This document shows, piece by piece, positions 11,844 through 24,076 of a DNA stretch of 64,000 nt. The stretch is from Saxidomus purpurata (Eukaryota; Mollusca; Bivalvia; Venerida; Veneridae): positions 23,467,206-23,531,205 of the forward strand of contig JAFMSR010000015.1 of the NCBI GenBank assembly GCA_022818135.1, in the 5' to 3' direction. The notes beneath the pieces are model-generated. The model ran no database searches, was not told where the DNA came from, and saw only the letters and a list, made by a program, of their open reading frames with translations. The position numbers were made by a program, and so were the translations under genes. Position 1 is the stretch's first letter, and every line of letters begins with the position of its first letter.

Positions 11844-12847
11844 AACTCATCTGGCTTTGCTCATCTGATCTTGTCCGTTGTTCATCAACATTTTGCTTCC
11901 AATGACAACTCCTCAGAAACATCTGGGCCAATGTTTATGAAACTTAATAGGGATGTTCCTTGCATGAAGCTCTACTAAAATTGTTCAAAGAATTCCATTC
12001 CATGCAGAACTTTTGTTATGGTAAAAATAGGAAAAACTTTTAAAAAAAGTTCTTTTCTGTAACCACTATACCTAAAGCTAAGATATTTGGCAGGTTGCAT
12101 TGCCTATTTAACCTCTACCAAAATTGCTCAAATCATGACTCCTAGGTTAAAATTGACCCTGCCCAGAGGTGTCACTTAATTTTGCATAGGTGTCTATAGG
12201 ATAAACTTTAAAAGTCTTCTTCTCCAAAATCACATTATTTAATATATAGCATTATCTAGTGGACCTTTACCAAGTTTGTTAAAATCATGCCCCTGGGGTC
12301 AATATTGGTCCCACCTAGGGGGTCACTTGTTTTACATAGACATAATAAGAAAACCTTTAAAAATCTTCACCTTCGAAACCACCTGGTCTGGAGCTTAGAT
12401 ATTAAGTGTGTTATAGTGTCTAGTGGACATCTTCAAAGTTGTTCAAGTTATGGCCCTTGGGTCTATATTAGCCCTGCCCAGGGGTCACTTGTTTTACATA
12501 GACGTATATAGGAAAACCTTTAAAAATCTTCACTTCCAAAACCACATGGTTTAGAGCCTGGATTTTTAGTGCGTAACAGTGTCTAGTGGACCTCTTCAAG
12601 TGTGTTCAAATAATGCCCCCAGGGTCGAAATTTACCCAGCCCAGGGGGCTGTTTGGTTTAAAAAAAAAATTTTTTTAATCTTCTTTTCTAAAACTAAAAG
12701 GCTTAGAGCTTAGATATTTGGTATGTGACATTGTCTAGTGGTCTACTTTGTTGAAATCATGCCTCTGGGGTCAAAATTGACCACGCCCACCAGGCAAGTG
12801 TTCTTTTACTCAGGTGAGCGATATAGGGCCATCATGGTCCTCTTGTT
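11844..12847 (+). mobile_element. Alpha-family Helentron-like element
   Basis: A diverged 5' end AACTCATCTGGCTTTGCTCA is followed by about six interior units and the 3' terminus CAGGTGAGCGATATAGGGCC, CATCATGGTCCTCTTGTT. One base change (GGTCC for GGCCC) weakens the hairpin. Confidence 0.65.
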
Positions 12848-12894
12848 TTATATAAGTGAAAATTATACCTTCGTGAATTAAAAACAATAAACAG

Positions 12895-13560
12895 TATGCA
12901 CACATTCGTATCCGGCTTTAACTTTGTCATGTGCAAAGGTTTTTTAAAATCATATGGCACAAGATGGTCAGTACATGGAGACGACATGTTGCATGCATGA
13001 CCCACATTCCTACATCAAAGGTCAAGGTCATACTTAGAGGTTAAAGGTAGTTGAATCCTGTATATATGCACACATTGGTGTCCCGACTGTAACACTCTCA
13101 TCCGTTGAAGGATTTTAAAATGACTTTGCACAAATATTTAATACATCAAGATGATGTGTCATGTACAAAACCCACGTCCTTACCTCAAAGGTTCAGATCG
13201 TACTTAATTTAGTTTAAAGGTCATGGAATACTGTATGCATGGTAACTCTGTCATGCATTGAAAGATTTTAAAATTTTGTGAAGCAGTTCTTCAGCACATG
13301 GAGATGACATATCACGAGCAAGTCCCACATCCTTACCTTGAAGGTCATGGTCACACTTAGAGGTCAGAGGTTTTACAATCCTGTATATATGCACATGTTT
13401 ATGCCCAGATTGTAACATTGTTATACATTGAAGGATTTTAAATTGATCTGGAAAAAATGTTCAGCACATTGAGATATAGAGTGTTGTGTGCAAGCACGAG
13501 GTCGACAGCTTGAAGGTCAAGGTCATAGACTGTGGGATACTGCTTTAAGGGACAGCTCTA
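12895..13560 (+). mobile_element. Helentron-like element family zeta, degraded
   Basis: A ~180-bp unit repeats ('gtcaaggtcacacttagagg', 'tcctgtatatatgcacac', 'gcattgaaggattttaaa'), ending near GGGACAGCTCTAAAGT, a decayed form of the zeta terminus GACAGCTCTTGTT. It stops about 90 bp before the arrestin exon at 13,649. Confidence 0.5.
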
Positions 13561-13648
13561 AAGTATTCATAAATATCTGATGTTTAAGATAATTCATCTA
13601 CTCGTTTGTTAATGTAAATCAAAATATCAGTTGTTCTCCTATTTTCAG

Positions 13649-13733
13649 AAATATTACCATGGTGAAAGCATAGCAGTAAATGTTCTAGTCGACAATAATA
13701 CTTCAAAAACAGTGAAAAAAGTGAAATTATCAG
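13649..13733 (+). CDS. ARRB1: Beta-arrestin exon: first C-domain strand
   Basis: This is an internal exon of an arrestin, the cytosolic adaptor that binds phosphorylated GPCRs, uncouples G protein and links receptors to clathrin. It encodes 28 residues, [12 protein letters not shown] to TVKKVKLS, matching the arrestin segment 'YYHGE..xVNVxVxNNTxKTVKKIKxS' at the start of the C-domain. The acceptor is TTTTCAG and the donor is G|GTATGT. It starts in phase 0 and leaves one base that joins TG at 23,236 to make Val. There is no start codon, so N-domain exons lie upstream; none was found in 1-13,648. Vertebrate ARRB1 and ARRB2 are co-orthologues of invertebrate beta-arrestin, so the symbol is approximate. 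Confidence 0.93.
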
Positions 13734-14680
13734 GTATGTATACCTTACATTATGAACAAGAATGAAATTGAACACCACGCTTGACAACCCATTAGATTTT
13801 TAAACATGTAGTTTAATTAAGTCCAAGGTGTTACAATTCTGTAGATGATGATGGAACACCAACCATTGTTAGCCGGGGCATAATAATTCCTACTTCATAA
13901 GGTCTTACTTCTTAGCTAGCTGACAAAGTAAATTGTTAGTGATTGTCTTCTAACGATATCTTCTCTGAAGCCACTTGTTGACTTAACCATTTGAGATATT
14001 ACTTTGCAAGTTGGAGTACTGATGTACCATTATGACACCTATTTGTAAGCATCATGACACCTATCTGTAAGCATCATGACACCTATTTGTAAGCAAGAAA
14101 AGATAACTCTGTAAAAATGTTTCTTGATTTGTACTTAGAAATTCCTAGTTAAAGTCTTGTGTGCCCTTAACTGTCAAAGTTTTGTTTTATTGGCAAGCGT
14201 TTAAAAAGTCAAGCGCTTTCTTGTTACTATGATGATCCCCAGCCAGCCTTGTCCAAAACAATTAAATATTTAGATTTTAACTGTAACAACATGCTCAGAG
14301 TGTTTGTATCCATGTTCGAAACTGGGTCATCTTTTGACAAAAACTAGGTCACTAGGTCAAATAATGTAAAGGCTTTGTGTAGATACTAGAGATGGCTTTT
14401 TTTACCTGATTTTCATAAGAAAAGAATATTTCACAGTAAATTAGGTAAAGTCTGAAATTAGTCATAAGGTGTCAAAAATCAGACCACTAGGTCAAAACTT
14501 AGAACAAATATTGCCTAACCCAATAGAAGCCACATTTTCTTTCTATATATGATAAGAATGTTTAACTATCTAAAGTTTTCTCGATCACATCGTGTCAGAT
14601 ACTTCAAGGGTCACCAGATCAGAAGAAACATTTACCTTGTAAGCCATTTTTTTTCTAGGGAAATTATCAAATTTATCCCA
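13734..14680. other. Intronic sequence with an epsilon-family 3' fragment
   Basis: Three copies of 'catcatgacacctat(t/c)tgtaag' lie at about 14,030-14,095. About 14,100-14,236 resembles the epsilon family 3' end: AAGTCAAGCGCTTTCTTGTT, compare GTCGAGCGTGCTG...CTTGTT. Part of the following 400 bp resembles an alpha-type interior ('aaaaactaggtcactaggtc'). No exon is seen. Confidence 0.4.
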
Positions 14681-14689
14681 CTTACAAGT

Positions 14690-15653
14690 GCTTGGCATAT
14701 AATATGGCACAATTGTTCCACACATCAAGATGATGTGTGGCTACACATCAAGATGATGTGTGGCTTGCAACACCCACTTCCCTACCTCAAATGTCAAGGT
14801 CACACTTACAGTTTAAAGTCAACAAAATCATATGTACTTGTATATGCACACATTTGTATCAGGGCTGTAACTAATGTATAAAGGGATTTTCAGATCATGT
14901 AGCACAAATGTACAGCACATGAAGAAGACATGTTGCATGCAAGACCCGCTTCCCTACCTCAAAGGTCAAAGTCGCAGTTAGAGTTTAAAGGTCATGAACC
15001 CTTTATATATGCACTCATTCTTGTTCAGATTGTAACTCTCTTATGCATTGAAGGATTTTAAAACAACTCGGCATAAATGTTCAGTACATGAAGACGACAT
15101 GAAGACATGCACGTGCAAGTTCTGAGTCCTACCTTAAAGCTCAAGGCCACACTTACATGATTAAAGGTCATGGAATCTTGTATATATTCATTCATTCATG
15201 TACAGACTGTAATTCTGTCATGCATTAAACAGTGCAGAAATGTTCAGGACATGGAGACAAGTTGCGTGCAAGTTCTGCATCCCTTGCTTGAAAGTCAAGG
15301 TCACACTTAAGAATTTAAAGCCAGTGGAATCCTTTATACATGGTAACTCTGCCATGCATTGAATGTTTAAACAATTACATGGCACAAATGTTAACCACAT
15401 GTAGATGACATGTCATGCGCTAAATGGAAATGAGATGCGGTCTTTCTCTCTGACCATCTGTCTGTGGACATTTTATCTGTTCAAACTGTAACTCGATCTG
15501 TTATACTTGGAAGGATTTTCAACTTAATTGGCATTAAAATTCAGCATATAGAGAGTGTGGTACAAAAGTACGGTCCAGACCTTGAAGTTCAAGATCACAG
15601 ACCGTAAGACACTGCTTTGGTTGCATTGTCACTTATGTTTGACAGCTCTTGTT
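14690..15653 (+). mobile_element. Helentron-like element family zeta
   Basis: About five ~180-bp units ('aaggtcaaggtcacacttag', 'atgcacacatttgtatc', 'attgaaggattttaaa') end with ACACTGCTTTGGTTGCATTG, the hairpin TGTCACTTATGTTTGACA and GCTCTTGTT. The 5' terminus is not clear. 'acatcaagatgatgtgtggc' is duplicated at about 14,720-14,765. Confidence 0.55.
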
Positions 15654-16130
15654 TAATTAAAAATTCATGATTTGATGTGAAATTTTTTTTATTTAAAAAC
15701 AAAACAAAACATGATTGTTGAGATATGTTATCTTCTGAATTTTGTATGATGTTAATGGTCAGCTTTTGATATGCTTGGATATTTATATTATATTTGTCAA
15801 GACTTGTAAAGTAGAGAAGCAGTGTGATGTACAATTACATCAAGTGCCAGTATGTATAATTCTTTTCGTGAATATTTCAAGTTATTCTAAACTATTTTAT
15901 GCTTACTTTGCTGCAATCAGTACATCAGACTCAGCTTTTAACTTTACATGAGCAAAATGTTGCCGAACTTGAAGTTCATCAGCTGGAAACCACGTAAGCT
16001 GCAAGATCTGTTAGCCAGAAAGTTACAAGTCTGCTCTCTAGATTTATGGTCTATTAAGTGTGTCATTAAGTTAAAGGTGACAGGTCTATGGACTTTTTGA
16101 TGACTTTATAGTAATGTTGTTTTTAAGCAG
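15654..16130. other. Intronic sequence, unassigned
   Basis: AT-rich. No exon or repeat family is recognised. Confidence 0.35.
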
Positions 16131-17339
16131 GTTTTTTGAAAAAAACCTACTTATTAGAATGGCGATGTCGTATGTTGGGCGGGCGGGCGTCAAACATTGG
16201 CTTCCGTTGGATAACTTTAGTTAGAAGTGACCAATTGCAATGAAACTTGGTGTGTAGGTAGCTTGCGTGGAGACGTCGCTTGGGATTGCATTTGGGGTCA
16301 CTAGGGTCAAGGTCAAGGTCACTGTTACTAAAAATAGAAAAACAGTTTCTGCTCAATAACTCAAGCCAGGAGTGACCAATTACAATGAAACTTGGTCTGT
16401 AGGTAGCTTGCTTGGAGACGTCGCTTGGGATTGCATTTAGGGTCACTAGGGTCAAGGTCAAGGTCACAGTTACTAAAAATAGAAAAATGGTTTCCGCTCA
16501 ATAACTCAAGTTAGGAGTGACCAATTACAATGAAACTTGGTCTGTAGGTAGCTTGCGTGGGGGCACCGCTTAGGATTGCATTTGGGGTCACTAGGGTCAA
16601 GGTCACTGTTTCTAAAAATAGAAAAATGGTTTCCGCTCAATAACTCAAGTTAGGAGTGACTAATTGCAATCAAACTCAGTGTGTAGGTAGCTTGTGTAGA
16701 GAGGAAGCTTGGGATTGCATTAGGGGTCACTAGGTTCAAGGTCAAGGGCACTGTTACTAAAAATAGAAAAATAGTTTCAGCTCAATAACTTGAGTTAGGA
16801 GTGACCAGTTGTAATGAAACTTGGTGTGTAGGTAGCTTGCGTGGAGAGGAAGCTTTGGGTCACTAGGGTCAAGGTCACGAAGGTCAAGGTCACTGTTACT
16901 AAAAATAGATTTTTATTTATTTTTAGTTTTTAGATTGTTTTAAAGCGACTGCACTCCAGATGGACAAGTTACGATAAAAAAAGAAAATTTTCAATTTCAA
17001 GAAAACAATTGTCATTACTGTATCAGGGGCATTATATTATGATAAGGTGACAAGTTTTCTAACAAAAGAAACAATTAAAATGTGTTGTTTTGCTTACTTT
17101 TATTGTAGAAAATATCACCCCGTGACTAACGGGGTGAGCTCTTTGGTATATCAATATTTTTAACTCGCATCATGTTTTTTTTTAGTTTTTAAATTGTAGC
17201 AAAAAAAAATGTTGGGGTCAAGGTCAAGGGCACTGTTACTAAAATAGGGGGGAGTCAAGATGACTGTTTTTTTTTAATTCTACAATTTCTGCAGTCGCCA
17301 TTTAAACTTGCTTTGGCGGCAGTGCCGCGTCTTCTTGTT
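16131..17339 (+). mobile_element. Helentron-like element family delta
   Basis: The 5' end AAGCAGGTTTTTTGAAAAAA itself forms a hairpin (GGTTTTTTG/AAAAAAACC). The 3' end is a hairpin GCGGCAGTGCCGC followed by GTCTTCTTGTT. About five units of ~150 bp lie between ('gtgaccaattacaatgaaac', 'tggtctgtaggtagcttgc', 'gggtcactagggtcaagg'). An internal hairpin CACCCCGTGACTAACGGGGTG at about 17,117-17,137 suggests a nested piece. There is no coding capacity. Confidence 0.6.
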
Positions 17340-17815
17340 GACTATTGTTGACTAGAGCAGAATGTTTCAAATTGTTGCACAGACATTCTGTTAATAGACT
17401 GTCTGAAAGTGATGTTTACAAGAATGCAATATACTGTAACTTTACTGTCCAAAATGTTTTCTTTAAGATGTTAAAAGTAACATACAAGCAGATCAAAACA
17501 CTAGACACAATATATTTATAAGACAGACTTTCTGGCTTTGATACTATCATTAATTATTGATGTTTCACCCTACTTAGGTTATACTCATACCAAGTACAAC
17601 TATACCAAGCTATGATGAAGCATTTCACTGAACAAGTACCTCATAGTAATTGATTTTAGCCCCCCGCCCCCTCCCCCGCCAAGTTTCACAAACAAGTAAA
17701 GGCTGGTTTACAGGGGTACATTGCTACCTGTGTTTCATCAATTTACCCCTTGCAAACAGCTGTAGCTGGAGCTAATTATAGTTTATATAGCATGCTAACA
17801 TTTATGGTGCTTTTT
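17340..17815. other. Intronic sequence, unassigned
   Basis: No exon is seen. There is a C-rich run 'ccccccgccccctcccccgcc' at about 17,660-17,680. Confidence 0.35.
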
Positions 17816-18559
17816 AGCTCACCTGAGCAAAGTGCTCCAAGTGAGAGTTTTGGGATCAGTGGACACACCGTGTTTTGTCAGTCAGTCTTCCAACAATTCT
17901 TTAAATGGCATGTTTACATAACATTGCATATGGTATTAGAATGCTTGGTTGTCGAACCGATGCCTTCTAAAGTTGAGCTATGCTGAACCTTTGTTACTTT
18001 GGCGGCCAAAATGATAAACTACTTAGGGATGATTATCTTACTAAGGTGAGCTATTGTGATCACCTTGTGTCCGTCGTCTGTCTGTCTGTCCGTCCACACT
18101 TAATCTTGTATATGCAATAGGGGCTGCATTTTGCACTAGATCTTCATGAAACTTGGTCAGTATAACTGCCTTGATGAAATCTAGATCAAGTTTGAATATG
18201 GGTCATCTGGGGTCAAAAACTAGGTCATGAGAAAAAATCATAGAAAAACCTTGTGTATGCAATAGAGGTTGCATTTTTCCTTGGATTTTCATGAAATTTT
18301 GTCAGTATGATTGTCTTGATAAAATTTAGGTCGAGTATGAATATGGGTAATCTGAGGTCAAAAACTAGGTACCCCAGTTAAAAACCTTGTGTATGCCATA
18401 CAGGTAACATTTACAATCATGTAAATTGGTCAAAAGGTTTGCCTTGTCTAGGTCAAACAGAATGTTTGTGTTTATGATATATAGTTTAGAGGTGAAGATT
18501 GGTCACATATTGTCATAAGTCGCAGGTGAGCGATATAGGGCCATCTTGGCCCTCTTGTT
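17816..18559 (+). mobile_element. Alpha-family Helentron-like element(s), composite
   Basis: One 5' end AGCTCACCTGAGCAAAGTGC at 17,816 runs only about 70 bp. A second start-like motif GTGAGCTATTGTGATCACC follows at about 18,044, leading through GTCCGTC repeats and the 'aaaaactaggtc' interior (as in 9,167-10,243) to CAGGTGAGCGATATAGGGCC and the CTTGTT end. Confidence 0.55.
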
Positions 18560-18877
18560 ATTAGGATCACATACCGTCCTAGGTATGTGGTACATTGTAT
18601 GTCATACATCATAATTATGTGCGTTCACCATTTACATCTCCTCTGACGCCACTGGACCAATGTTGATTAAATTTGGCAGGGACGTTTCTTGCATTAAACT
18701 CGTTGAAAGATGTTCAAGTTATTCCATTCCATGCAGAACTTTGTTTGCCATGGCAACAGAAACGAAAACCTTTAAAAATCTTTTGAAAAACCAGAAGGCC
18801 CAGAACTTGGATATTTGGCATGTTACAATAATAGCAAATGGTACCTAGGGTAGTGTTACAGGGCCATCTAGGCCCTT
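18560..18877 (+). mobile_element. Alpha-family Helentron-like fragment, both ends decayed
   Basis: It starts with 'attaggatcacat' and the interior 'ccactggaccaatgttga'/'ttccattccatgcagaac', and ends with a decayed terminus ACAGGGCCATCTAGGCCCTT. It abuts the CTTGTT end of the preceding element. Confidence 0.5.
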
Positions 18878-19489
18878 TTATAAAACAAGCAAACTCCATC
18901 TCCATTTTTCAAAAGATTGCAATGAATATTGGTACACATAGTCACCATTAGTAGTAAATGTGCAAGACACAATTTTTACATGTACAAAAATGTATGTCAA
19001 TGTGTTGCAGAGTTAGGCCTCATAGAACATAAACGTTCCTGTTGCATGAATTTCATATAGCATAGGTAGTTTGTGGAGCATCTCCTTCACAATTCAAAGG
19101 ATTGCATTGAATATTTGCACCAACAATCGCGATGAATAGTAAATATGCATTAGACACAGATTTTGTGCATCTCCATCAAGGCATTGCAGAGTTATGCATC
19201 CATTGTTCATTGTCAACATTGTAACTTAAAGCTCTTCTTGTCAGAAAGAACATGTTGTGTTTTTACCAAACTTGCTCTGTAGCATCTTTGCTTTGACCCC
19301 TTTAAAAAAAAGGAAATGGTTTTGGTCCAGTGCACACAGGGAGGTTGATTCTAAACATAGAAAAGCTTTAAAGGCTTCTTCTTGTGAACCAATAAATGGA
19401 ATGCCATCAAATTTTCTCTTTAGCATCCTTGCATTGTCTCCTTTCAAAAAACAAAAAATGACACACATGGGCTACTGGTACCTGTGAAC
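18878..19489. other. Intronic sequence, unassigned
   Basis: It contains the motif 'aaccaataaatggaatg' twice (about 19,387 and 19,487) and two related segments around 'tttgctttgaccccttt' and 'cattgtctcctttc'. No exon is seen. Confidence 0.35.
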
Positions 19490-20103
19490 CAATAAATGGA
19501 ATGTTGTGATTGGAACTTAAAAACAAAGCTGTGTTCAGGTCACAATAAAGAAGTGACTACAATGAATTTAATCCCTAAAAATAAAACAAACAAGTTTGAT
19601 TAGAGGTGTTAGGAAGCTATGGTGGAGCTCAGGTGAGTGATACAGGGTCTGCTTGGCCATCTTGTTTTTAGCTCACCTGGCATAAAGTGAGCTATTGTAA
19701 CCACTTGATGTCTGTCATCCAATTGATGTTGTTGTTCATTGTTAACAATTGTTTCAAATCATGTCTTTTCTGAAACCCCATAGCCAATGTTGATGAAACT
19801 TGGTAGGGGTCTTCCTTGTATAAACTTCTACCAAAATTTCTAAAAATATCTGATCCATTGAGAACTCTTGAAAATAACTTTGAAAGACTTTAATTTAATT
19901 TGGTACAAACTCTACCAAAATTGCTAAAATCCTTATAAGATTTTAAAATCTTGAAAATCCAGTTTTTGAATTTAGTTTTATTTTAGGATATGTCTGGTTT
20001 TTAGTTAGATGTTTATACGCTAAACATGCTACACAAGTCATGCAGGTATAATCATAGGATATAGATGTTCTCTGTGGACTCCAGTGAGTGTGGTCCTCTT
20101 GTT
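19490..20103 (+). mobile_element. Two abutting alpha-family Helentron-like fragments
   Basis: The first supplies only a 3' end (CAGGTGAGTGATACAGGGTC...CATCTTGTT, ending about 19,666). A second begins immediately at about 19,670 with AGCTCACCTGGCATAAAGTG and ends CCAGTGAGTGTGGTCCTCTTGTT at 20,103. End-to-start abutment fits repeated insertion at a T run. Confidence 0.5.
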
Positions 20104-20478
20104 GATCTTACATAATTGTATAACATTTTATGTTTTTTTTCTTTACAGTATTTTTGAGGACTGTCAAGTAGAAACCCATTAAAGGCTTATATAAGATTCA
20201 TTTTTATGTTTACATTTTTAGTTACACCTGAGTACAATCTTACGAAGTCAAAAGGAATAACTTCTGAACACTTAAAGGTCCATTACATAGACCAAATCAA
20301 ATGTTCAGTTAAATCTGGAATTGTAACAGGGAAATACAGTTTGGATCTGGCTTCTAAAACTTTAAAATAGCTGCGGAGTATTTTCCCTGTTTGAAATACT
20401 GCTGCCGAAAATAAGTGAATGCTTTTGTATTTCCTTAGATTGACCTTGATGGTCATTTTGTGCTACTTTTGCTTTATT
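20104..20478. other. Intronic sequence, unassigned
   Basis: No exon or repeat family is recognised. Confidence 0.35.
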
Positions 20479-21510
20479 TATCCCCCCGCCGAAGGCAAAG
20501 GGGATATTAGAAATGGTCTCCGTCCGTGCGTGCATGCGTACGTCCGTCCCAATTTTGTCCGGAGCATAACTCCAAAAGTACTTGAGGGATTTTCTTCAAA
20601 CTTCATACACTGACAGAGCACATTGGGAGGAAGTGCAGTGTGTAAGAACAATAACTCTACCTTGCCTACTTTTAGAGTTATTCCCCTTTATCAGATTTAC
20701 TTGTCCGAAGCATAACTCCAAAAGTACTTGAGGGATTTTCTTCAAACTTAATACACTGATAGAGCACATTGGGAGGAAGTACAGTGTGTAAGAACAATAA
20801 CTCTACATTGCCTACTTTTAGAGTTATTCCCCTTTATCAGATTTACTTTAAAAGTTTTGTCCAGAGCATAACTCCAAAAGTACTTGAGGGATTTACTTCA
20901 CACTTAATACACTGACATAGCACATTGGTAGGAAGTGCAGTGTGCAAGAACAATAACTCTACCTTGCCTACTTTTAGAGTCATTCCCCTTTATCAGATTT
21001 ACTTGTCCGAAGCATAACTCCAGAAGTACTTGAGGGATTTTCTTCAAACTTAATACACTGACATAGCACATTGGTAAGAAGTGCAGTGTGCAAGAACAAT
21101 AACTCTACATTGCCTACTTTTAGAGTTATTCCCCTGTATCAGATTTACTTTAAAAGTTTTGTCCAGAGCATAACTCCAAAAGTACTTGAGGGATTTACTT
21201 CACACTTAATACACTGACATAGCACATTGGTAGGAAGTGCAGTGTACAAGAACAATAACTCTACCTTGCCTACTTTTAGTCAAATAGAAAAATATCATAC
21301 CTATACTGATAATGAACATTAATATAATTTTGCAAACCTTCTCTTCATTGCCTTATTCTTTTTCCACTTACTTGAAAACTGTACTCAGCATGACCATAAC
21401 TATATGGCTTTTTAAGGATTTCCTCTCACCAAGTAAAATGTACGAAAGTACAACCTTCAGGTAACTTCTTCCCGGCGGGGGGATTAACCATGTGTAACAT
21501 GGCTCTTGTT
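20479..21510 (+). mobile_element. Helentron-like element family gamma
   Basis: The 5' end TATCCCCCCGCCGAAGGCAA pairs with the 3' subterminal CCCGGCGGGGGGAT; then come a hairpin CCATGTGTAACATGG and CTCTTGTT. The interior has about five units of ~150 bp ('ttgtccgaagcataactcc', 'aaaagtacttgagggatttt', 'acactgacatagcacattgg', 'aacaataactctaccttgcc'). The interior differs from alpha and beta in sequence but shares 'agcataact' and 'gaagtgcagtg' with beta. Confidence 0.65.
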
Positions 21511-23235
21511 GCATGTTGTAAAGAGTCAAAAATATACGTCAGCATCATTGGAAGTAAAGTTCTTTTAACTATAATTTGAAATAGACATGCTTGTTAATGC
21601 ACAACCAATTTACAGCCCCTTTCTTTGAGACTTCTACAAAATTACAAAGATATTTGAAAACTGGAAAACCTATTTTCGTTTTTGAAAAGGCAAAACATAA
21701 TTTATTAATTCTTTTGTTAAACTCAAATTTTCAATACAATATGGTCACATTCAATGCAGCATGTCATAATTTTGCTTCTGAGAAGACACCCATTGCAATT
21801 CCAGATTCAAAAGGAAATTCAAATCTTTTTGGTCTCAGTAATGGACCTTAAAAAACAGAGGTGGGGCGGGGGATATATCGATTACTCCAGTTCAACATAT
21901 TTCTGTTCCTTTTATACTACAATATACATTATTAATTGAATATCTTCTGCAGGGGTGTGATACAGCTCAGCACTCTCTAAGTTGATCTTTGTTACAGAAT
22001 AATGTGATAACTTACATATATAATCATATTACATGTATATGGTTTCAAATGTTGTAGTCATAATGACTGTGACTGATTATTCTACTTGACAGTCTTCTCA
22101 TGTATTCAATGCGGAACAAACGCAGTCAAACATGTACTTATGAGTTAAAGAGAGGTAGACAGTGGTTTTCTATCAGATTTTCATATTTTGAATTTCAAGA
22201 GTAGATATTGTATCTTGGCAATATAATGCAATGACAGTCATCTGTGACATAATAGTGTTTGATATATAGAGATATTTGTTTGTTTTAAGTGGATATGGAA
22301 TATATCTCAACTCAAAGTGTTACAACTGTAATATTTTCATGAGCAAGTTAAAATGTGAACATTGTGTCACTTTGAATTGAATTTTCTTTTTATTTTATGC
22401 TAACTATTAAAACAAAAGCAAATTTATGTATATGCACTACTTAAAAAAGTAGTTCCGGCAGACTTATATCACCCACACTGTGACTGATATGATATCTATA
22501 TCATCACTCTTTATTTCACTGATATAACCTAATATTTCATTAGTTAGCATAAAATAAAAACAATATAACAGTGCAAACATTTGAATATGGCAATGCAGTA
22601 GACAGGTAGACAATTGAACAATATACAATGGTACACCTTATTGATACAATTAAGTATTTCATGACTCAATCTGCTAATTGTGCAAATCAAGTGTTAATGA
22701 GTATAATCCCAGTGAGACATGATTGGCAGTCCAGAAAACTGTGCCACTATACAAAAGAAACCAAAGTGATTTTGCTTTTTGAGGACACACTTTAATATCA
22801 AGGAGGGTATGACAAGACCAGCAGAGTTATGTATGCCCTGTTTAACTGTATTAGTACATGTATGTCTGTGAGTTTAGTTTTCACTTTTTGATATACATAT
22901 ATTTCCAAATTTGCACATTACATGTAGTTGTAACACCGGCTTAAAACTGAGGGATATTTAATTCCAAAAGCAGCTCTTGTTTCAAGAAATGAAAAGGAAG
23001 CAAAGAAAGGATTGTTGAAATATTAAGAATCTATCGATTGATTGATACTTGTAAATTTCTAAACAATAGATATTCTAGGTGTGGTCTGTTGAATGATCGA
23101 GTTCTACAAATAAAGAATGTGATTAACACTTAAGTTTTAAGCCAGGTAAAACGTTGTACATTTGGTTGCTTTTTTAAAATGCATATTTATATATATAAAT
23201 ATATATGTGATTACCTCCCTTTATCTACCCCACAG
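21511..23235. other. Intronic sequence, relatively unique
   Basis: Apart from the foldback at 22,387-22,560, nothing was assigned. The short frames at 21,591-21,939 show no recognisable protein. Confidence 0.35.
22387..22560. mobile_element. Small foldback/MITE with 20-bp perfect inverted ends
   Basis: TTTTTATTTTATGCTAACTA at 22,387-22,406 is exactly complementary to TAGTTAGCATAAAATAAAAA at 22,541-22,560, with a 134-bp loop that contains 'ctgatatgatatctatatca'. There is no coding capacity and no clear target duplication. Confidence 0.5.
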
Positions 23236-23308
23236 TGAGACAATTTGCTGATATTTGTTTATTTTCCACTGCCCAGTATAAGTGCACAGTAGCAGACATG
23301 GAAAGCGA
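23236..23308 (+). CDS. ARRB1: Beta-arrestin exon: C-domain strand with VRQFADICLF
   Basis: This 73-nt internal exon encodes, with the base carried from 13,733, V-RQFADICLFSTAQYKC then TVADMESE. It matches the conserved arrestin sequence 'VRQYADICLFxTAQYKCxVA'. The acceptor is CCCACAG and the donor is GA|GTAAGT. It receives one base and passes on two, which join G at 31,281 as Glu. VRQ(Y/F)ADI is among the most conserved C-domain strands. Gln-Phe in place of Gln-Tyr is a mild substitution. It is too short to stand out as an open frame and was found by its peptide and matching splice phases. Confidence 0.93.
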
Positions 23309-24076
23309 GTAAGTTATAAAATAGTTATCAATTATATAGTAGTGTGAATACAGTGTAGATAAGTTTTAGACTGTACTAAAATGGTTATGCAAGGTATGCA
23401 TACTTCAGAAAAACATAAAAGTGAAATCCAGGAGAGTGTAATCAGGTAGTTCATTTTCCACTCACCATTGTTTATGCAAAACCAAAATAGTTATATTGGC
23501 ACACCTGAGCCAGAGGATGTGGTATGGGTGTTCGGTCTGCAGTTCTACTTCTGTCGTCAACTTAGCTATTATAGTTGACTCTTCTAGGTGTGACTTATTA
23601 GATGTCTTTGGTCCTTTAGTGGATAAACAAAGGCTGGTGGTTTTATTGAAAGCAGAAATCCTTTTCCGAAGGTTTATTTTAGAATTTTAAGATGTTTCTG
23701 TGGAAACAGACTTTTAGTGGCTGAACAGTAGCCAAATATTGTTCTGTGGGAGATCAAGTTAGTGTTGATGATAAATTCTACCTTTCTCTGTGATTCTGTT
23801 ACTTCCCAGAACTTATTTACCTAGTTCAGTATTAATCTCTATGGTAATAGTCTTATAAGTATCACTTTGTCTTCTTACCTAGTAGCATTTACTTTCTTCA
23901 AGATGTATAATTAAAAAAAAAAACCTACTGCAAAGTGGGAGGGAGATGTAGGAATGTTCTATGTCATAATTTTATTGTGTCTGCTGTATTTATCCTTAAG
24001 TCTTAGCAGAATTTTCATAAACTTTGGGTCAAATGTCATCTCATGGAGACATCATGGAGAACCCATGTTCCAAATC
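23309..24076. other. Intronic sequence, unassigned
   Basis: No exon or recognised repeat up to the alpha element starting at 24,077. Confidence 0.35.
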
